A stretch of 64,000 nt of DNA, taken from the NCBI RefSeq assembly GCF_900497805.2, contig NW_020954556.1:62098447-62162446 (forward strand). Direction: 5' to 3'. The notes under the pieces are model-generated. The model was not told where the DNA came from. It did not search any database and worked only from the letters and a program-made list of their open reading frames with translations. This document shows positions 10,855 through 22,827 of the stretch, piece after piece. Made by a program: the position numbers and the translations under genes. The stretch's first letter is position 1; every line of letters begins with the position of its first letter. The stretch comes from Vombatus ursinus (Eukaryota; Chordata; Mammalia; Diprotodontia; Vombatidae).

Positions 10855-10975
10855 GCTCCCTTTTGATTGAAACCTTCAAACAGATCTTGCCTGATCATGC
10901 TGAAAATGTTATAGATGGGAAATGTTTGGACTAGATGCCTATAGTGGTCCATTCCAACTCAGAATCTAAGATTAG
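10855..10975 (-). repeat. L3/CR1 fragment, antisense
   Basis: Reads 'gaaaccttcaaacagatctt', 'tggactagatgcctatagtg' and 'ccattccaactcagaatct', the reverse complement of the 5' part of the L3 3' region. Confidence 0.65.
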
Positions 10976-10977
10976 GT

Positions 10978-11040
10978 ATTATTAATAATAACCACTCCCA
11001 TTTTTATAGAACTTCATAGATTTACAAAGTATGATTTTTA
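10978..11040 (-). repeat. THER1/MIR tail fragment, antisense
   Basis: Reads 'attaataataaccactccca', 'tttatagaacttcatag' and 'tttacaaagtatg', the antisense tail of a THER1-like SINE. The rest of the SINE is missing. Confidence 0.6.
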
Positions 11041-11124
11041 GAAGATGTTTAAAACAGTACTCATTCCTTCTAAAAAATAACAGGTTTTTTTTTCCAAATG
11101 TTACTCTTCTGGTTAAGGACAGAA

Positions 11125-11915
11125 CCATTCTAAATATGAATGAAGGCTCCCCCTTGGCCCCTCTCTTTTCCTTGCTCCACCTACACAATTAATAACCAAA
11201 TCTTGTCACTTATTCTTCCACAATATCTTTTCCATTCATCCCCTTCTCTCCTCTCACAAAGCCACCACTAGTTCATCCACATCACTTCTTGCCCAGAATG
11301 CTGCAGGAACCTCCTAATTCATCACAACTAGGGTCTCTCCCTGCTCTGATCCGGCTGCCAAAGAGCCGCAAAGTAATGTTCCAAAAGCACAGGTCTGACC
11401 ATTTCACTCCCACACACACCTTCAATGCATTCCAATTGCTCAATATTCCCATTAGGATGCAATATAGACTCCTCTGTTGGGTTTTAAGAGCTCTTTCATC
11501 ATCTGCCCTCAATTTACCTTTCCAGGCTCAATAAATATTACCGCCCTCCCTAGCTTCTGCTCCAGTCACACTGGCCTGCTTTCACACCCCACACTCCTGC
11601 CTGTTCTTCATTCTCTGAATGTTCTGCCTTCTCCCCTCCACCTCTTGGAATCTCGTTTCCATCAAAATTAGGCTAAAAAGTTCACTTCTCCATAAATTCA
11701 TCCCTGATCCTCTCCCCAGCTAGTGGTTTCCCCACTAAAATGACATTTATTTATTTATTGTGAACAGATTTAGTACATGTTTTGATATGTTCAAATTGCT
11801 TCCCCCATTAGAATGTAAGCTTTTTTGGGGGGAGGGGGCCCTTCATTTTTGTGTTTATATTCCTAGAGCCCAAGCAGAAAACCAGGAAATACAAGCATAG
11901 TAAATGCTTTTTTAC
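11125..11915 (+). repeat. L2 LINE, end of ORF2 and 3' UTR, sense
   Basis: Pyrimidine-rich sense L2: 'aagcacaggtctgaccattt', 'caatgcattccaattgctc', 'ccttctcccctccacctctt', 'tccccactaaaatgac' and a 3' terminus 'catagtaaatgctttttt'. Its coding part is full of stops. The frames reported at 11289-11671 are relics of L2, not genes. Confidence 0.8.
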
Positions 11916-12079
11916 AGAGGAAGAAAATGAGCCACAATGAAGACCTCTTCTTTCTACAAATCATCAATATAACGCTAACTCCTCCCCTCCCCAAGCAGTT
12001 GATTTTACCTCCTAATTTGTTAGAAAATAGAGCCCACCTACTGTGAGCTTCCTCATTTCCCTTACATTACTCCTTAGGA

Positions 12080-13170
12080 CCTATCCATGTCTCCATACAT
12101 CTTCTCTTCCTTTGTTACAGTCTTCAAGAAAGTGGCCCCTCTCCTTATCAAGGCTGGGTTTAGATTGTTCCCTTTGTGCCAAGCCTTCCATGAACTTGGC
12201 TCTTAGATAATTTCCTCTCTTTTATCTTCAATCTCTCCTTATTCACTGACTTCTTCCCTACTCTTGGGGATCTAATCAGTGGCTTTAGTTTCAATTATCA
12301 TCTCTGCCTGGTGACTTTCAAATCGATATGTCTAGTTTGAATCCCCAGTTTCATATGATCGACTACTTGTGAGATATCTCTAACTGGATGTCCTGTTGGC
12401 ATCTCAGACTCAACCTGTCCAAACTAGAGACTCATTGTATTTCTGCCTAAAATCTATTTTTCCTTCATACTTCCCAATTTCTGCTAAGTGTACAACCACT
12501 TGCCCAGCCAATCAGGTTAACAACATTGGAGTCATTCTTGATTCTTGGCTCTCCTTCAACTCCCAGTTTCAGTCACTTTCCTCGTTCTATAAATTCTGTG
12601 TCCACAACATCTCATATCCCTTCTATTTTCTCTATTCACATAGTTATCAAACTAATTCAAGCCCTTATCACCTCTCAACTATTCTAATAGTCTCTTAATT
12701 GTTCTCCCATGTTCAATAGAGCTTCTAAAATAGTCTTAAGGCACAGTTCTGAGCATGTTGCTCAAAAACCCCAGTGGCTCTCTATAACTTCAAGTAAAAA
12801 GTAAAAACTTGTCAGACTGGCATTTAAGGTACTCAGTACCACTAGATCTGCTTCCAGAGCCATCACTGAGGGGAGAAAGGATTGTAGACAGGTGCTCATC
12901 CTTTTTATCATCACAAGGAACAACTACTGACCAACTGGCATCAACATGAGATAGGCATAGAAGCCCTGGGAATAGCAGCACCTCCAGTTCTGTTGCACCC
13001 TAAGGGGCCTTTCCATCTTTGTCCCTGAAACTTTCAATATGTGTTGTCTCCTTCATTGGAACGTGAGCTCCGTGAGACCAGGGCTTGTCTAAATTTTCTT
13101 TTTGTATCTTCAGAGCTAAGCACACTGCTCATAGTAAGCACTTACAATATTTCATTAATTCATCCTGTAA
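12080..13170 (+). repeat. L2 LINE, RT C-terminal part and 3' UTR, sense
   Basis: Contains sense L2 landmarks: 'ctggatgtcctgttggcatc', 'ggagtcattcttgattcttg', 'aagcccttatcacctctcaa', 'aaaaaccccagtggctctct', and the terminus 'agtaagcacttacaatattt'. Positions 12830-12985 do not match L2 and may be a separate insertion I cannot identify. The 100-codon frame at 12396-12698 is an L2 relic. Confidence 0.75.
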
Positions 13171-13229
13171 TCTGGATCCGATGAATTTTTTTTCAGCCTG
13201 AATGATGCACATTAGGTCCTGGAAAACTG

Positions 13230-13610
13230 GACTATTTATTCTGCAAAGCTGAGATTCCATCTCCCAAATCCCACTCTTATGCATTTGTATAAATCTCCCA
13301 TCATGGCTAATACACTCTCTGTGTGCACCTTCAAACTTTCAGAATTCATATTTTCTTCCAAGGCTTATCTCAGGTAGTATCTCTTCCATGAGGTCATCCT
13401 CCATTCACCCAGTTGTGAGTGAATGTCTCTACCTCCTTCTTCAATGATCGTGCATATACTTCTCTACATGGGGTATGGCTCAAGATAATGAATGCTGCTT
13501 GAGGGAAACTACTTTGTCTTTGTGATAGGCCAAAAGCCTAGCACACTACTTCGCATATAGTAGGGACTTAAATGACTTCTGAATTTGTTTAATTGAATTG
13601 GCAACCATTA
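13230..13610 (+). repeat. L2 3' UTR, sense
   Basis: Reads 'ccaaggcttatctcaggtag', 'gaggtcatcctccattcacc' and 'tagtagggacttaaatgact', a second, diverged sense L2 tail directly downstream of the previous one. Confidence 0.65.
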
Positions 13611-13614
13611 TATC

Positions 13615-13990
13615 TGAACTACGATTGGAACCCAAGTATCTTCTGATTCTTGTGCCTTTTCCATAGTACCAATCTGCATTTTGTGAATGTGTCATTCATA
13701 ACCGGATTGTATTTCATTAAACACTTAGCTCATTCAAATTTTAGTCCCCTCTGTCTAGCAGCTACTGTGATAAGTTCCTAGGTAACCAAAAGGTTTAATA
13801 AACCTGCATAATTCTAATTAAACATTGTAAATAATTTATCTGTTTAAGTGCCCTGATGAGTCTTTCATTTATCTGAAGGAAGGCAATCCATGCTGACATT
13901 CAGAATGAGACTGGCAACAGAACAGTATTTCAAAGAAGGGTTGTATATAGAGTGGTTTTCTTCTCACAGATATGGGAAGGAAGATGCTGG
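13615..13990. other. Repeat-free AT-rich DNA
   Basis: No repeat recognised. It has TAAT-rich motifs (for example 'ataattctaattaaac' near 13808) of the kind seen in conserved non-coding elements. This is inference only. Confidence 0.35.
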
Positions 13991-13997
13991 GCCAAGG

Positions 13998-14208
13998 ATT
14001 CATCACAGGATCACAGATTTAGAGCTGGAAGGGGCCTGAAAGGTCAATAGCCCATCTTCCTGATCTTATAGATGAGGGAAATGAGGCCCAAGGAGTTACA
14101 TGATCTGTCCAAGGTTAGACAGCTGGTGACTGGCAGAGCTGATACATGAACCCAGGTTCTCTGATTCCAAATCCAGCATATTTTCTACTTTGCCATGTTG
14201 TCTCCTAA
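13998..14208 (-). repeat. MIR3, antisense
   Basis: Full antisense order: 'cacagatttagagctggaag', 'atagatgagggaaatgaggc', 'gttagacagctggtgactgg', 'gaacccaggttctctgattc' and a head ending near 14205. Well preserved. Confidence 0.82.
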
Positions 14209-14737
14209 CCAAAGCAGGACCAGGGCATACTGTTCTTTTCATCTATGGACAACAATGAAAGACAAGATACTGGGCTGAGTGCAAAGCATACAGTTAGGAA
14301 CACTTTCTAAAAAACAGGTACCACTGGAGACAAACTAATCCTCCACTCACTAATGTCAATTCACCATATATACTAACCTAACACATTGGGAAATGATGTT
14401 TGAAAAGGGAAATTATATAGTTACAAAACATTTATACATTTAAATTTTCCCAAGCAAATACATAATCCCCTATAAAACTGTAAATTCCACATAGGCAAGA
14501 TCTCAGAGCCAAGGAGGTTTAACATTGATGGGTTCAAGAATATCTAAGCAGAGGGCAAGCAGAATAGTGAAGGGATTTGAGATCACCCCCCTCTAAGAAT
14601 AGTAGAAGGAACTAGGGATGCTTGGCCTGGACAAGCCAAGATTCTCAAAGATCACATGGTTAGAAAGTAGCTGATGGGATGTTTTCTTTATCACCGTAAT
14701 TCCCCCTAGTGCTGTCACAGGCTTGAGCACATAGAAG
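14209..14737. other. No recognised feature
   Basis: About 530 bases with no repeat or gene I can support. Confidence 0.4.
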
Positions 14738-14922
14738 ACTCTCATGGGATCTCAGAATGCAGAGCTAAAAGTGACCTGGGAGGGTCCTTCATTTTACAGA
14801 TAAGGAAATGAGCCCCCAAAGATGGAGACTTGCTCAAAATCACATAGCTAGTCAGCAGGATTTGGGCCCATGTTGCTGATTCAAAAGGCAGTGGTATTTC
14901 CCTTACACCCTTCTGACACTTC
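14738..14922 (-). repeat. MIR3, antisense
   Basis: Reads 'atctcagaatgcagagctaa', 'ttttacagataaggaaatga' and 'aaaatcacatagctagtcag', then a degraded head. Confidence 0.75.
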
Positions 14923-15024
14923 ATATGTAGTCATTGAATTTAATTGAACAATAGGAGAAAAAAATACCAATAAATTAGTAGTTTTGGTGCCCACTAGAAG
15001 AGGTAAAATACATGGCTGAAATTA

Positions 15025-15165
15025 CATTGAAGGGAGCTGGAAGATCTGGATATGCTAGAGAATTGCCAGGTTTTTGTTTCGCCATCCATCTATAAAATGA
15101 AGAATTAGACTCAAGTAATTGCCAGAGTCCCTTCCAGCTCTAACATTAAATGAGTCCGAAAATAT
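15025..15165 (+). repeat. MIR3 3' half, sense
   Basis: Reads 'aatgaagaattagactcaag' and 'cccttccagctctaacatt', the sense MIR3 3' end. The 5' half is poorly preserved. Confidence 0.6.
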
Positions 15166-15664
15166 ATGAGATCTCCATTAAGATTTAATGCATTAGCTCT
15201 CAAACCATATACACATATTACTGTTTTCTACTTTGATAATTAATAAATTGTAATATAAAACCAAACTTCGGATTAAGTATGCACGATTATTAGGCTACAA
15301 GTCAATTGCAGACAACACGCAGATATAAATGCAGCTAATAAGTCTTACTGTAATGATTAATCAATTTATGAATACATTATTTAAACTAATAGTTCAGGTA
15401 AGGTATCTTAAACAAGTTACAGAGCACATCGACCAACTCAAATACCAGCTACTAGATCAATAGCAAACTGTAAGTAAACTCTAGGGAAAAGGTACACTTG
15501 GGGGAAAAAAATCTGAAAATAAAAGGCCCATATAGAAAATCTGCCACAATTTTAATTGTTTTTAAAAGGAGAATGAAGTAGTATTTACCAAAATAAGGTG
15601 ATACCCCCAAACTTCAAACAACTAGGCCCCATGTGTTGCTTGAGACACTGCTGTTCATTGCTAT
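15166..15664. other. Repeat-free AT-rich stretch, possible conserved element
   Basis: No repeat recognised. It is dense in TAAT/ATTA-type words ('gataattaataaattg' near 15234, 'atgattaatcaatttatg' near 15352), a composition common in developmental enhancers. Conservation cannot be seen from one sequence. Confidence 0.35.
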
Positions 15665-15667
15665 ATT

Positions 15668-15815
15668 TCATTCATTCATTCATTCAGCAAATATTTTTTA
15701 AGTGGTTGCTCTGTTCAGAACTTCAAGTTGGGTAATGGGAAATACAAGTTTAAAATAGACTAGGCTCCTGCCCTCATAGAGCAAAGCATCCAGTAAGTAC
15801 ATCCTATGAAATAAT
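15668..15815 (-). repeat. L2 3' end, antisense
   Basis: Starts with an (ATTC)n-like terminus 'cattcattcattcattcagc', then 'tctgttcagaacttcaag' and 'cctgccctcatagagc'. Short antisense L2 tail. Confidence 0.65.
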
Positions 15816-16930
15816 AATTTAGTCGTTAAGATGTACAACCCACTCCCACCAAATATACATATTGATCAAGAGTTTTCAATTTAATTACTAAACAAAATCC
15901 AAAAGGATTTTAATAAGACATTTTGTGGAAGAGAATCATCTGGCTCTCTGAATGTTGTACATATCTTTATCAACATTAGTATGGGCTTAAAATTTACATA
16001 ATCTCACTGAAATTCTCTTTTCTACAGAGACCCCCTCCCTCTACTCGCACTGCTGTCACAGCAAGTGAGGCAGTAAATCAAATTTCCCCCCATTGCTAAC
16101 CTCAAAAGGGTCTCTTACAAGGGACATATTCTAGGCTTTGATAGTGAGCTGTAGCTCTGTCTCAATTATTTTTTTTTTGTATTAGGGCTAATTAATGTGA
16201 GCTTATTAAATAAAAAGATTGGGCACTAGTTTCTGAAGGTGTGATATTTTATCACAATTTCAAGTGAGGCTGCATTTTTTTAAATTAATTAGAATCTGGC
16301 GAGAATGGCCACACATTATTGAGTAAGTAACAGCAGTTAAGTGAAACAGATGAAATATTGGTAAGCAATGCAGACCACAGTATAAGTATGTGAAGGAGGT
16401 CAGAGGTTAATCCCTATTGATTTTCAAGTCCGTGCAGAACACCACTGGGAAAGACAGGTTCTGTTGGCAATCAGTGAGCACAAATACATTATAAATCTTA
16501 CTGTCCGCCTTCACTGATCAGTGTCACTTACTTCCTTCACTAAAGACCATTAGGAAACTCCAGCAAATTTACCAATATACAAACAGAAAATAGAGCATTC
16601 TATCCGGGAATGATTTGAGATAGAAAACTTTCCGGAAACCTTCGAGGTGCTCCATTCAGTCAGCTAGACTCTGTTTATAATTACAACATACCTATTTTGC
16701 TATATTTGGCACAAAATTCATTTTAAAGGATGTATATGAAATATACATGGCGGTCATTAGGAAGACAGAATTATATATTGGAGAGAATGGTTGATTTTTG
16801 TACGTGTATAAGTGGAACTTCCCAACAATCTCAATAAATGGAAAAGATAGCCCTTTCTTGAGAGACACTAGAAGAATCAGAATCAAGAAAAAGAGATAAA
16901 TAGATCTCTTTAGCAATTGTTATTGTTTTT
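15816..16930. other. Repeat-free 1.1 kb, possible conserved elements
   Basis: No repeat recognised. Notable are 16180-16340 (TAAT-rich: 'gggctaattaatgtgagc') and 16500-16680, which keeps several CpGs in AT-rich DNA ('gtccgcc', 'atccggg', 'ttccgga', 'ttcgag'). The minus-strand frame at 16692-16916 looks like chance. Confidence 0.35.
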
Positions 16931-16972
16931 ATTGGTAGTGGTAGTGGTAGTGGTGGTGGTGGTAGTGATAAT
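16931..16972 (+). repeat. (GGT)n-like microsatellite
   Basis: Imperfect ggt/agt trinucleotide repeat, about 42 bases. Confidence 0.9.
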
Positions 16973-16984
16973 CTAAAGCTATGA

Positions 16985-17192
16985 TTCCATTTATGTAGGG
17001 GACTCCTGGTGTGGAAACTCCCTCCAACAATATACTATTCTTCTATTACAGTCTGAGACAGTTTCGTAGGGCATGAAAGATTAAGTGACTTGCTCAGGGT
17101 CACAGAGCCAGTGTTTATTGGATATAGGACCTAAACTCAGTTCTTCCTGATTCCAACCCAGCTCTCTAATTACTATGTCAGGCATAGTTTTG
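16985..17192 (-). repeat. Unnamed tRNA-headed SINE-like repeat (copy 2 of 3)
   Basis: On the plus strand the tail 'ggggactcctggtgtggaaa' begins near 16998, followed by 'tctgagacagtttcgtaggg', 'taagtgacttgctcagggtc' and an antisense tRNA-like head. Same architecture as 8466-8674. It is more diverged. Confidence 0.55.
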
Positions 17193-17515
17193 CTAAAGTA
17201 AATAATTTAATTATTAAACTAAGGCATGGTGACTAAAACTATACTACTGGCTATAAATCTGTCCTGGGGATGGAAATTTAGATAATTCTGGTAGTACTTA
17301 CACCCCTTTAAGGAAGAAACTATCGTGCTCTTTTGTTACCACTTTCTATTCTCTCAACCTTCCACTCCCAAGTCCCAATCCAGCACTGCTCACTCCTTCC
17401 ATTATGTCCTCTGGAATCTAATTATATTGTTAATTAATATACTTTTGACTTTGATCTCTCCTTCTTGTGTTCATTCCATCTTTTGGCATTCATGTAGATC
17501 TAGATCTCTCCAGAA

Positions 17516-17563
17516 CAAGGGTCCTTAACCTTTTTGGGTGTCCTGAATCCCTTCTCAGAATTT

Positions 17564-17610
<47 letters not shown>

Positions 17611-17724
17611 GAATATACACATATATACATAAAGCTAAAAATAAACCAATTACATGTATGTGTATATACGTAAATGTAAAAATATTTTTAAATAAGTTCA
17701 TGGACCCCAATTTAAGAACCTCTG
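17516..17724 (-). mobile_element. hAT-like non-autonomous DNA transposon (copy 1 of 2)
   Basis: The ends are imperfect inverted repeats: 'caagggtccttaacc' at 17516-17530 and 'aatttaagaacctctg' ending at 17724. This fits a hAT/Charlie-type terminus (cagggg-ttcttaacc). The interior carries a (CA)n at 17566-17607. It lies inside the sense L2. The 8-bp flanks (ctccagaa, cttccaaa) match only 5 of 8, so a target-site duplication is not proven. Confidence 0.6.
17566..17607 (+). repeat. (AC)n microsatellite
   Basis: About 42 bases of perfect AC dinucleotide inside the hAT-like element. Confidence 0.95.
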
Positions 17725-18384
17725 CTTCCAAAGATACTATTTCCCTGGCCATTCTTTTTTAGCATTGGTCATACCTTCATTCATGCCCACTGACACATTG
17801 GTCTTTTCACAACAATCTGGGAGGGTGAGTCAGCATACACCATGCTTCTCATTGCTACTTCTAGTCCTCCCTCTGTGGCCATCACTCAACAACCTCTCAT
17901 CCTTTAAGGTTCACTCCATAGAGCTATGTAACTTAATCCAGATCCTGGTGGACATTATCTATCAACACCCACATTATTCTCCCTACTTTCCCAAGGAGAT
18001 GTCAAAATCATCCTCTTCACTCCAACCCTTGCCTTTATACTAGGACACTTCATCATATATGTTGACATTCCCTCAGATACTCTGGCATCCCAGTTTCTCC
18101 ATCTTCTCAACTCCCATTACCTCCTCTACTCCATCTCAGTCACATACAGTAATGGTCATGTTCTTGGTTTTGCCATCATGTACAAATGTAATACTTTTAT
18201 AATGAATAATTTTTAAATGTTGTGACTATCAACTCCTTTTGTTTCATCACTCTTTAAGTTTCACTTTTCCTAAACCTATTCTTTATGCTCACCATAACCT
18301 CTAGCCTCCCCGCCAGCCTCATCAATACTCTCCCAGACTATCACACATGCTCTCCCTTCACTTTCCTCCCTACTGAATCTTGAC

Positions 18385-18512
18385 TATAAAGATCTAGATA
18401 GATATGTATATATACACATAATTATATAGAGAGAGATCTATATATGTAGATTTATATACATACATATAATTTATATATAGATATATATATACATACATAT
18501 CTATATATATAA
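18385..18512 (+). repeat. TA/GATA-rich simple repeat
   Basis: Imperfect TA, ATAC and GATA units, embedded in the long L2. Confidence 0.9.
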
Positions 18513-20207
18513 ACCAGTTCAATGTTTACATTGTTCTCTACTCTCAAATCCCTATTGTCCTATGTCATTTATGTCTTAACAAACCCAACATGGATAATTC
18601 CCATTATCCCTTTCCTCTGCTCTTGGTCACATGCTGCAGAATGGTGTCAGAGGAAAATATGCTGTCTATTCTAGAATCATGTCATCTAATCTCAACTTGG
18701 ATATCATTACTTCAAGGCAATTCTTTTTCTTCTCCAAACTTCATGTTTCTCCTAAGCCATCCACACCTCTCCCATCTTCTCACCAGGCTTGTCCCATGCC
18801 ATTATCAAAAATATAGAGGCCATCTATCTGCCTAGAACTCTCTCATATTTGATATTTTACATCTCAAAACCTCAAGACATCAGATCTTGTTCTTTCCTTT
18901 ATTCCAGTGCTCCCTTTATTTGTATCCTTTATTCTACTTAATCCTATATCATCAGACAGTTCAGCCTACATCTTTGCTTGCTTTCACAGACAAACTCCTA
19001 GAAAATGCTGTCTGTTTTTATTGTCTTTTCTCCCTTCAATCACTTCTCAACTCCTTGAAACTGGGTTCATAATTCTGTCATCATTCAACTGAAACTGCTC
19101 CCTCAAAAGTTACCAGTAACTACTTAACATCCAAATTCTATGGTCTTCTACTTCTACCCATCCTTCTTACTCTCTATGTAATATTTGACATAGCTGACCA
19201 CACTCCTGTTTTTTCAGTTGGGGGGACACCACCCTCTCTACTTGTTCTTCTTCTACCTATCTAGCTGTTCCTTCTTGGATCTCACTGGATTATCATTCAT
19301 ATCCTGCCAACCAACTGTTTTTCAAGGTCTCCAACTGGGTATCTAGAAAGCATCTCAAACTCAACATATCAAAAACAGAACCGACTATCCTTCACACCAT
19401 AATCTCCCCTTTTCTAAACTTCCACATTACCTGTTTCTATCAAAAGCATCACCATCCTCTCAGTTTCCAAGACTTCTGACCTCAGCGTCATCCTCAACTT
19501 CTTGCTCTCACCCCATATATCCAATCCATTGCCATTAATCTTCACATCTCTTATATAAGCTAATCACCTCTCAAGTGGATTATTGGCATAGCTTTCTAAT
19601 TGGTCTTCCTATTCCAAGTCCTTCCCCATTACTAATAATCCTCCATTCATATTCTGAAGTGGTTTTTCCTAAAGCAGAGATGTGAGCACACTATCTCCTT
19701 GCTCAATAAACCCCTGTGGTTCCCTGTCATCCCTAGGATCAAATATAACTGTGCTCTGTTTGGCCCTTAAGACTCTTTAACACCTCTCTCTTCAAATCCT
19801 TTCAGTCTGCTTACATTTCATTCCCTTCTACTCTGTGAGCTAGCCACCCTGGCCCATTGTCTGTTCCTCAAAGACAATCCTATCTTGTGGCTGTCCTCCT
19901 CTCTAAAATGTTCTCCCTCCTTGCTTCTGTCTAGTCATATCCCTGGTTTCCTTTAAATCTCACTTGCTCTAGGTTGACTTTCGCTGTCTCCCCAGCTGCC
20001 AGGGCTTTCACACTCTGAAATTAACTATGTATGCTATTATAGTTATTTACACTACTATTTACCTGTTGTCTCTCCCACTGGAATGTCAGTTCCTTGTAAG
20101 ATGTCATTTTTTGCTATTGTTTGTTGTTCGTTTATTTTTTTCATAAAGTTTTGGCCAAGTGCCTATTCCACACTAAGTGCTTAATAAATGCATGTTGACT
20201 GACAGAC

Positions 20208-20758
20208 CCTGAAAAGCCAGAAGAGGTGAATTTAAAATGTTTTTTTTTCTGTTCTAAGATACTAGGCCTAGATAATAACAATAAGAAAACATATGCAAAT
20301 TACCAAGATCTCTAAGTAAAATATGATCTTGAACTAGAAAATTGTCCCAAATTATCATCCATTAGCTATTCTATCATTGGTGTTTGCCTTCCCTACTGAT
20401 GTTGGGCCTGGAGATAAACTGGCCTGCTGCTGGCCAGGAAGTATCTCATGAAGAAGCCTCAGACCATGCCTCACTAGAGATATTCTGGCCCAAATAAGAG
20501 TCTAGGTAGAAGAGTTCATTGGTCCTCAGTGTTTTAAAGGATCACAATGCCTCAGTGAAATGCCTCAAAAAAAATCTCAATATGAGAAATAATTATAAAT
20601 TGTTTAGCAAGTACAAGTTTGAAGTACTAGTGATGAGTGGATATGATGTCTCCTATTGAGTGACAACAGAACCAAATACCACATAACTCTCTTAATGGTT
20701 CTACTTGTTATCAAGAAGAATTAATATAGTTTCTAAGACAGCAAGGGGGTTGAGCAGT
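20208..20758. other. No recognised feature
   Basis: About 550 bases without a repeat or gene I can support. Confidence 0.4.
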
Positions 20759-20772
20759 AAATGTGAGCTTTT

Positions 20773-20967
20773 TTTTTTTTTGCTTTTTTTTTCTAAGTGG
20801 TGAGGCGATTGGGGTTAAGTGACTTGCCCAGAGTCACACATATACCAATATAAAATTGCCCAGAGTCACACAATTAGTGAGTCTTATGTGTCTGAGACCG
20901 GATTTGAACTCAGGTCCTCCTGACACCTGGGCCAGTGCTCTATCCACTGTGCCACCCAGCTGCCCCC
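20773..20967 (-). repeat. WSINE1-like SINE, antisense, with target-site duplication
   Basis: On the minus strand a tRNA-like head (near 20925-20967) is followed by a CORE and a short end reading 'ttaaccccaatcgcctcac', then an A-rich tail. WSINE1 of Australian marsupials has this form (from memory). Target-site duplication of 14 bp with one mismatch: 20759-20772 aaatgtgagctttt and 20968-20981 aaatgtaagctttt. The body has a 32-bp tandem duplication (17-bp core repeated at 20824-20840 and 20856-20872). Confidence 0.8.
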
Positions 20968-20981
20968 AAATGTAAGCTTTT

Positions 20982-22827
20982 CTCATGGAGGACAATGATG
21001 CTATTACTGCCATTTATCCTTTCTATAGACTGGAACTGATCCTTGTAGTAACCACTGCACACTTGCTTCAAAGCCAGCTTGCAAACCATGGTTTGGGAGG
21101 AGGGTGAGTTCTAAATGAGCTTGGCATTACATTTAAAAATATCATTTAAGGGAATTTTAAGCTGTCTAAGAAGATGGATCCACTGTGTTTGTTTTCTACA
21201 TTAATGAGCTATAAAAAAGAATGGAATAGGCCATAAATACAGTATTTTTGTAACAGCCTTTACTAAAAATGCTAGTACTTGTGTTTATCATTTATATGCT
21301 TGTATACAACCTCAAAATTGATTACACTTTAAACCATACATAACTCGCTCTGTGTTTCATTTTGTGCCATCCTACAAACAGTTTTATAACTCAGTTAATA
21401 TATTCCATATTTTGTGTTCTTATTGATTATGAATATTTCTTTAGGGGATTTTATTGCCTTTAAAATAACAAATGTTAGGTATTATAAAAAATAGAAAAAC
21501 CAATTGCAACTTTTATATTTTTCCTTCTCATGTTAGCCTAATACATAAATTTTAGCATGAATATATCTAAATATAATTTTTTATCTTTCATATTTGTATA
21601 TTTAAAAAAAAGACTGTCTTAATATAAAGCATTGTATAAGAACAATGCTTTGGTCCTACTTAAATTTCCTTTAAAAATACATTTGACTGACTCTATCATT
21701 TCTTTTGCCAATTAAAAAATTAAAATTCCAACATATTATCCATGTATAACATGATAATTTTACATTGGTATATATTATCTTTCCTAATTGCCATAGCACT
21801 TTATGGGCTCAAATATGATTTATAGATATGATATGATTTCACTATTAATTATCAAATTGGAAAAAAATAAAATCTTACATTATAAATTCTCTCCTGGAAA
21901 TTAGTTTTATTATTTTTTCCATAATCCTATCACACAAGCAATAAGTGCATTGCGGCATGAACACTTTAATTTTTCCTGTTAGTTTTAAGCAAGCCCAGAG
22001 GTGAGGTTTAATAAGGATCAATGGCACTTTATCTGGGACAGGGCCACTTCACAGCATGCAAATTACACAGTAACACTTACAAAAAGAAATAGATTTAATT
22101 AAAAAAAAGTAGAACCACAGGCTCTGGAAATTCAATTAAAGGATTTATGCAAAGGTTTGCTAGGTTTTTATATGCAGTTACTGCTTACATAATGAGCTTT
22201 TCATATTAAAAATCAATAGGTAATCTAGAGTAGAAGATCATCCCCTTAAATACATTTTTTAAATCAATTTGAAAAATAGTCCATCAACTGCTGTGACTAC
22301 TCTGGCTGGTTCGATTAGGCTAAGAGCAATATTTAGATTGTAAGACGTGCTATGGAATATCTATGCTCTGATTTTGCTTTCAAGTGTTCTTAGACGTTGG
22401 AGTACCAAAGATAATCATAGAGTAATTCAAGATTGTGTAAAATGTATAAATAATTAATTTAATTACTATCCAGGACCCATGATTTTGAAATATAATAATA
22501 GCCAAGGTAGCCACTGATACAATCTGATCACATTTTTATCAGTTAAATGCAAAGACCCTTTTCTATATAGGTCTTTTCAGTATTAACTGCCTATTATGTG
22601 TCAGCTCCTCAGCATTCAAAGACATACATTTCACAAAAACCCATTTAAGTAACCAACTAAGGAAGCAATTAGCTTATAACTTAAGCCTACTTTCCATTCC
22701 CTGAGATAATGAAGGACAAAGGGATTTGTAAGACATAAATTTGCCAGAAGTTTCACCTCCTTTCTCTAACCAGACATTTGACCACATTGCCCCACCAAAT
22801 TTCCTAAGTAAATTGACAGTTTTTGAG
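20982..22827. other. Repeat-free 1.85 kb, possible conserved elements
   Basis: The longest stretch in the first half with no interspersed repeat. It is AT-rich with an octamer-like word 'atgcaaat' near 22058 and TAAT words ('tagatttaattaaa' near 22091). Absence of SINE and L2 debris in a window otherwise packed with them hints at constraint. This is inference. Confidence 0.4.

Larger units (their letters stand above)
17330..20207 (+). mobile_element. Long L2/CR1-clade LINE, sense, inactive
   Basis: The longest sense L2 in the window. It runs from 'caatccagcactgctcactc' (17375) through an endonuclease-like stretch near 18060-18180 (translates to ..SQFLHLLNSH.. and ..NGHVLGF..), an RT-derived part (19090-19800: 'aatatttgacatagctgacc', 'ctcaaactcaacatatc', 'ctcaataaacccctgtggtt') to a 3' end 'agtgcttaataaatgcatg' at 20180-20207. 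It is split by a hAT-like insertion (17516-17724) and a TA-rich microsatellite. It is riddled with stops. All 60-92-codon frames here (17325-19092) are relics of it. Confidence 0.75.
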
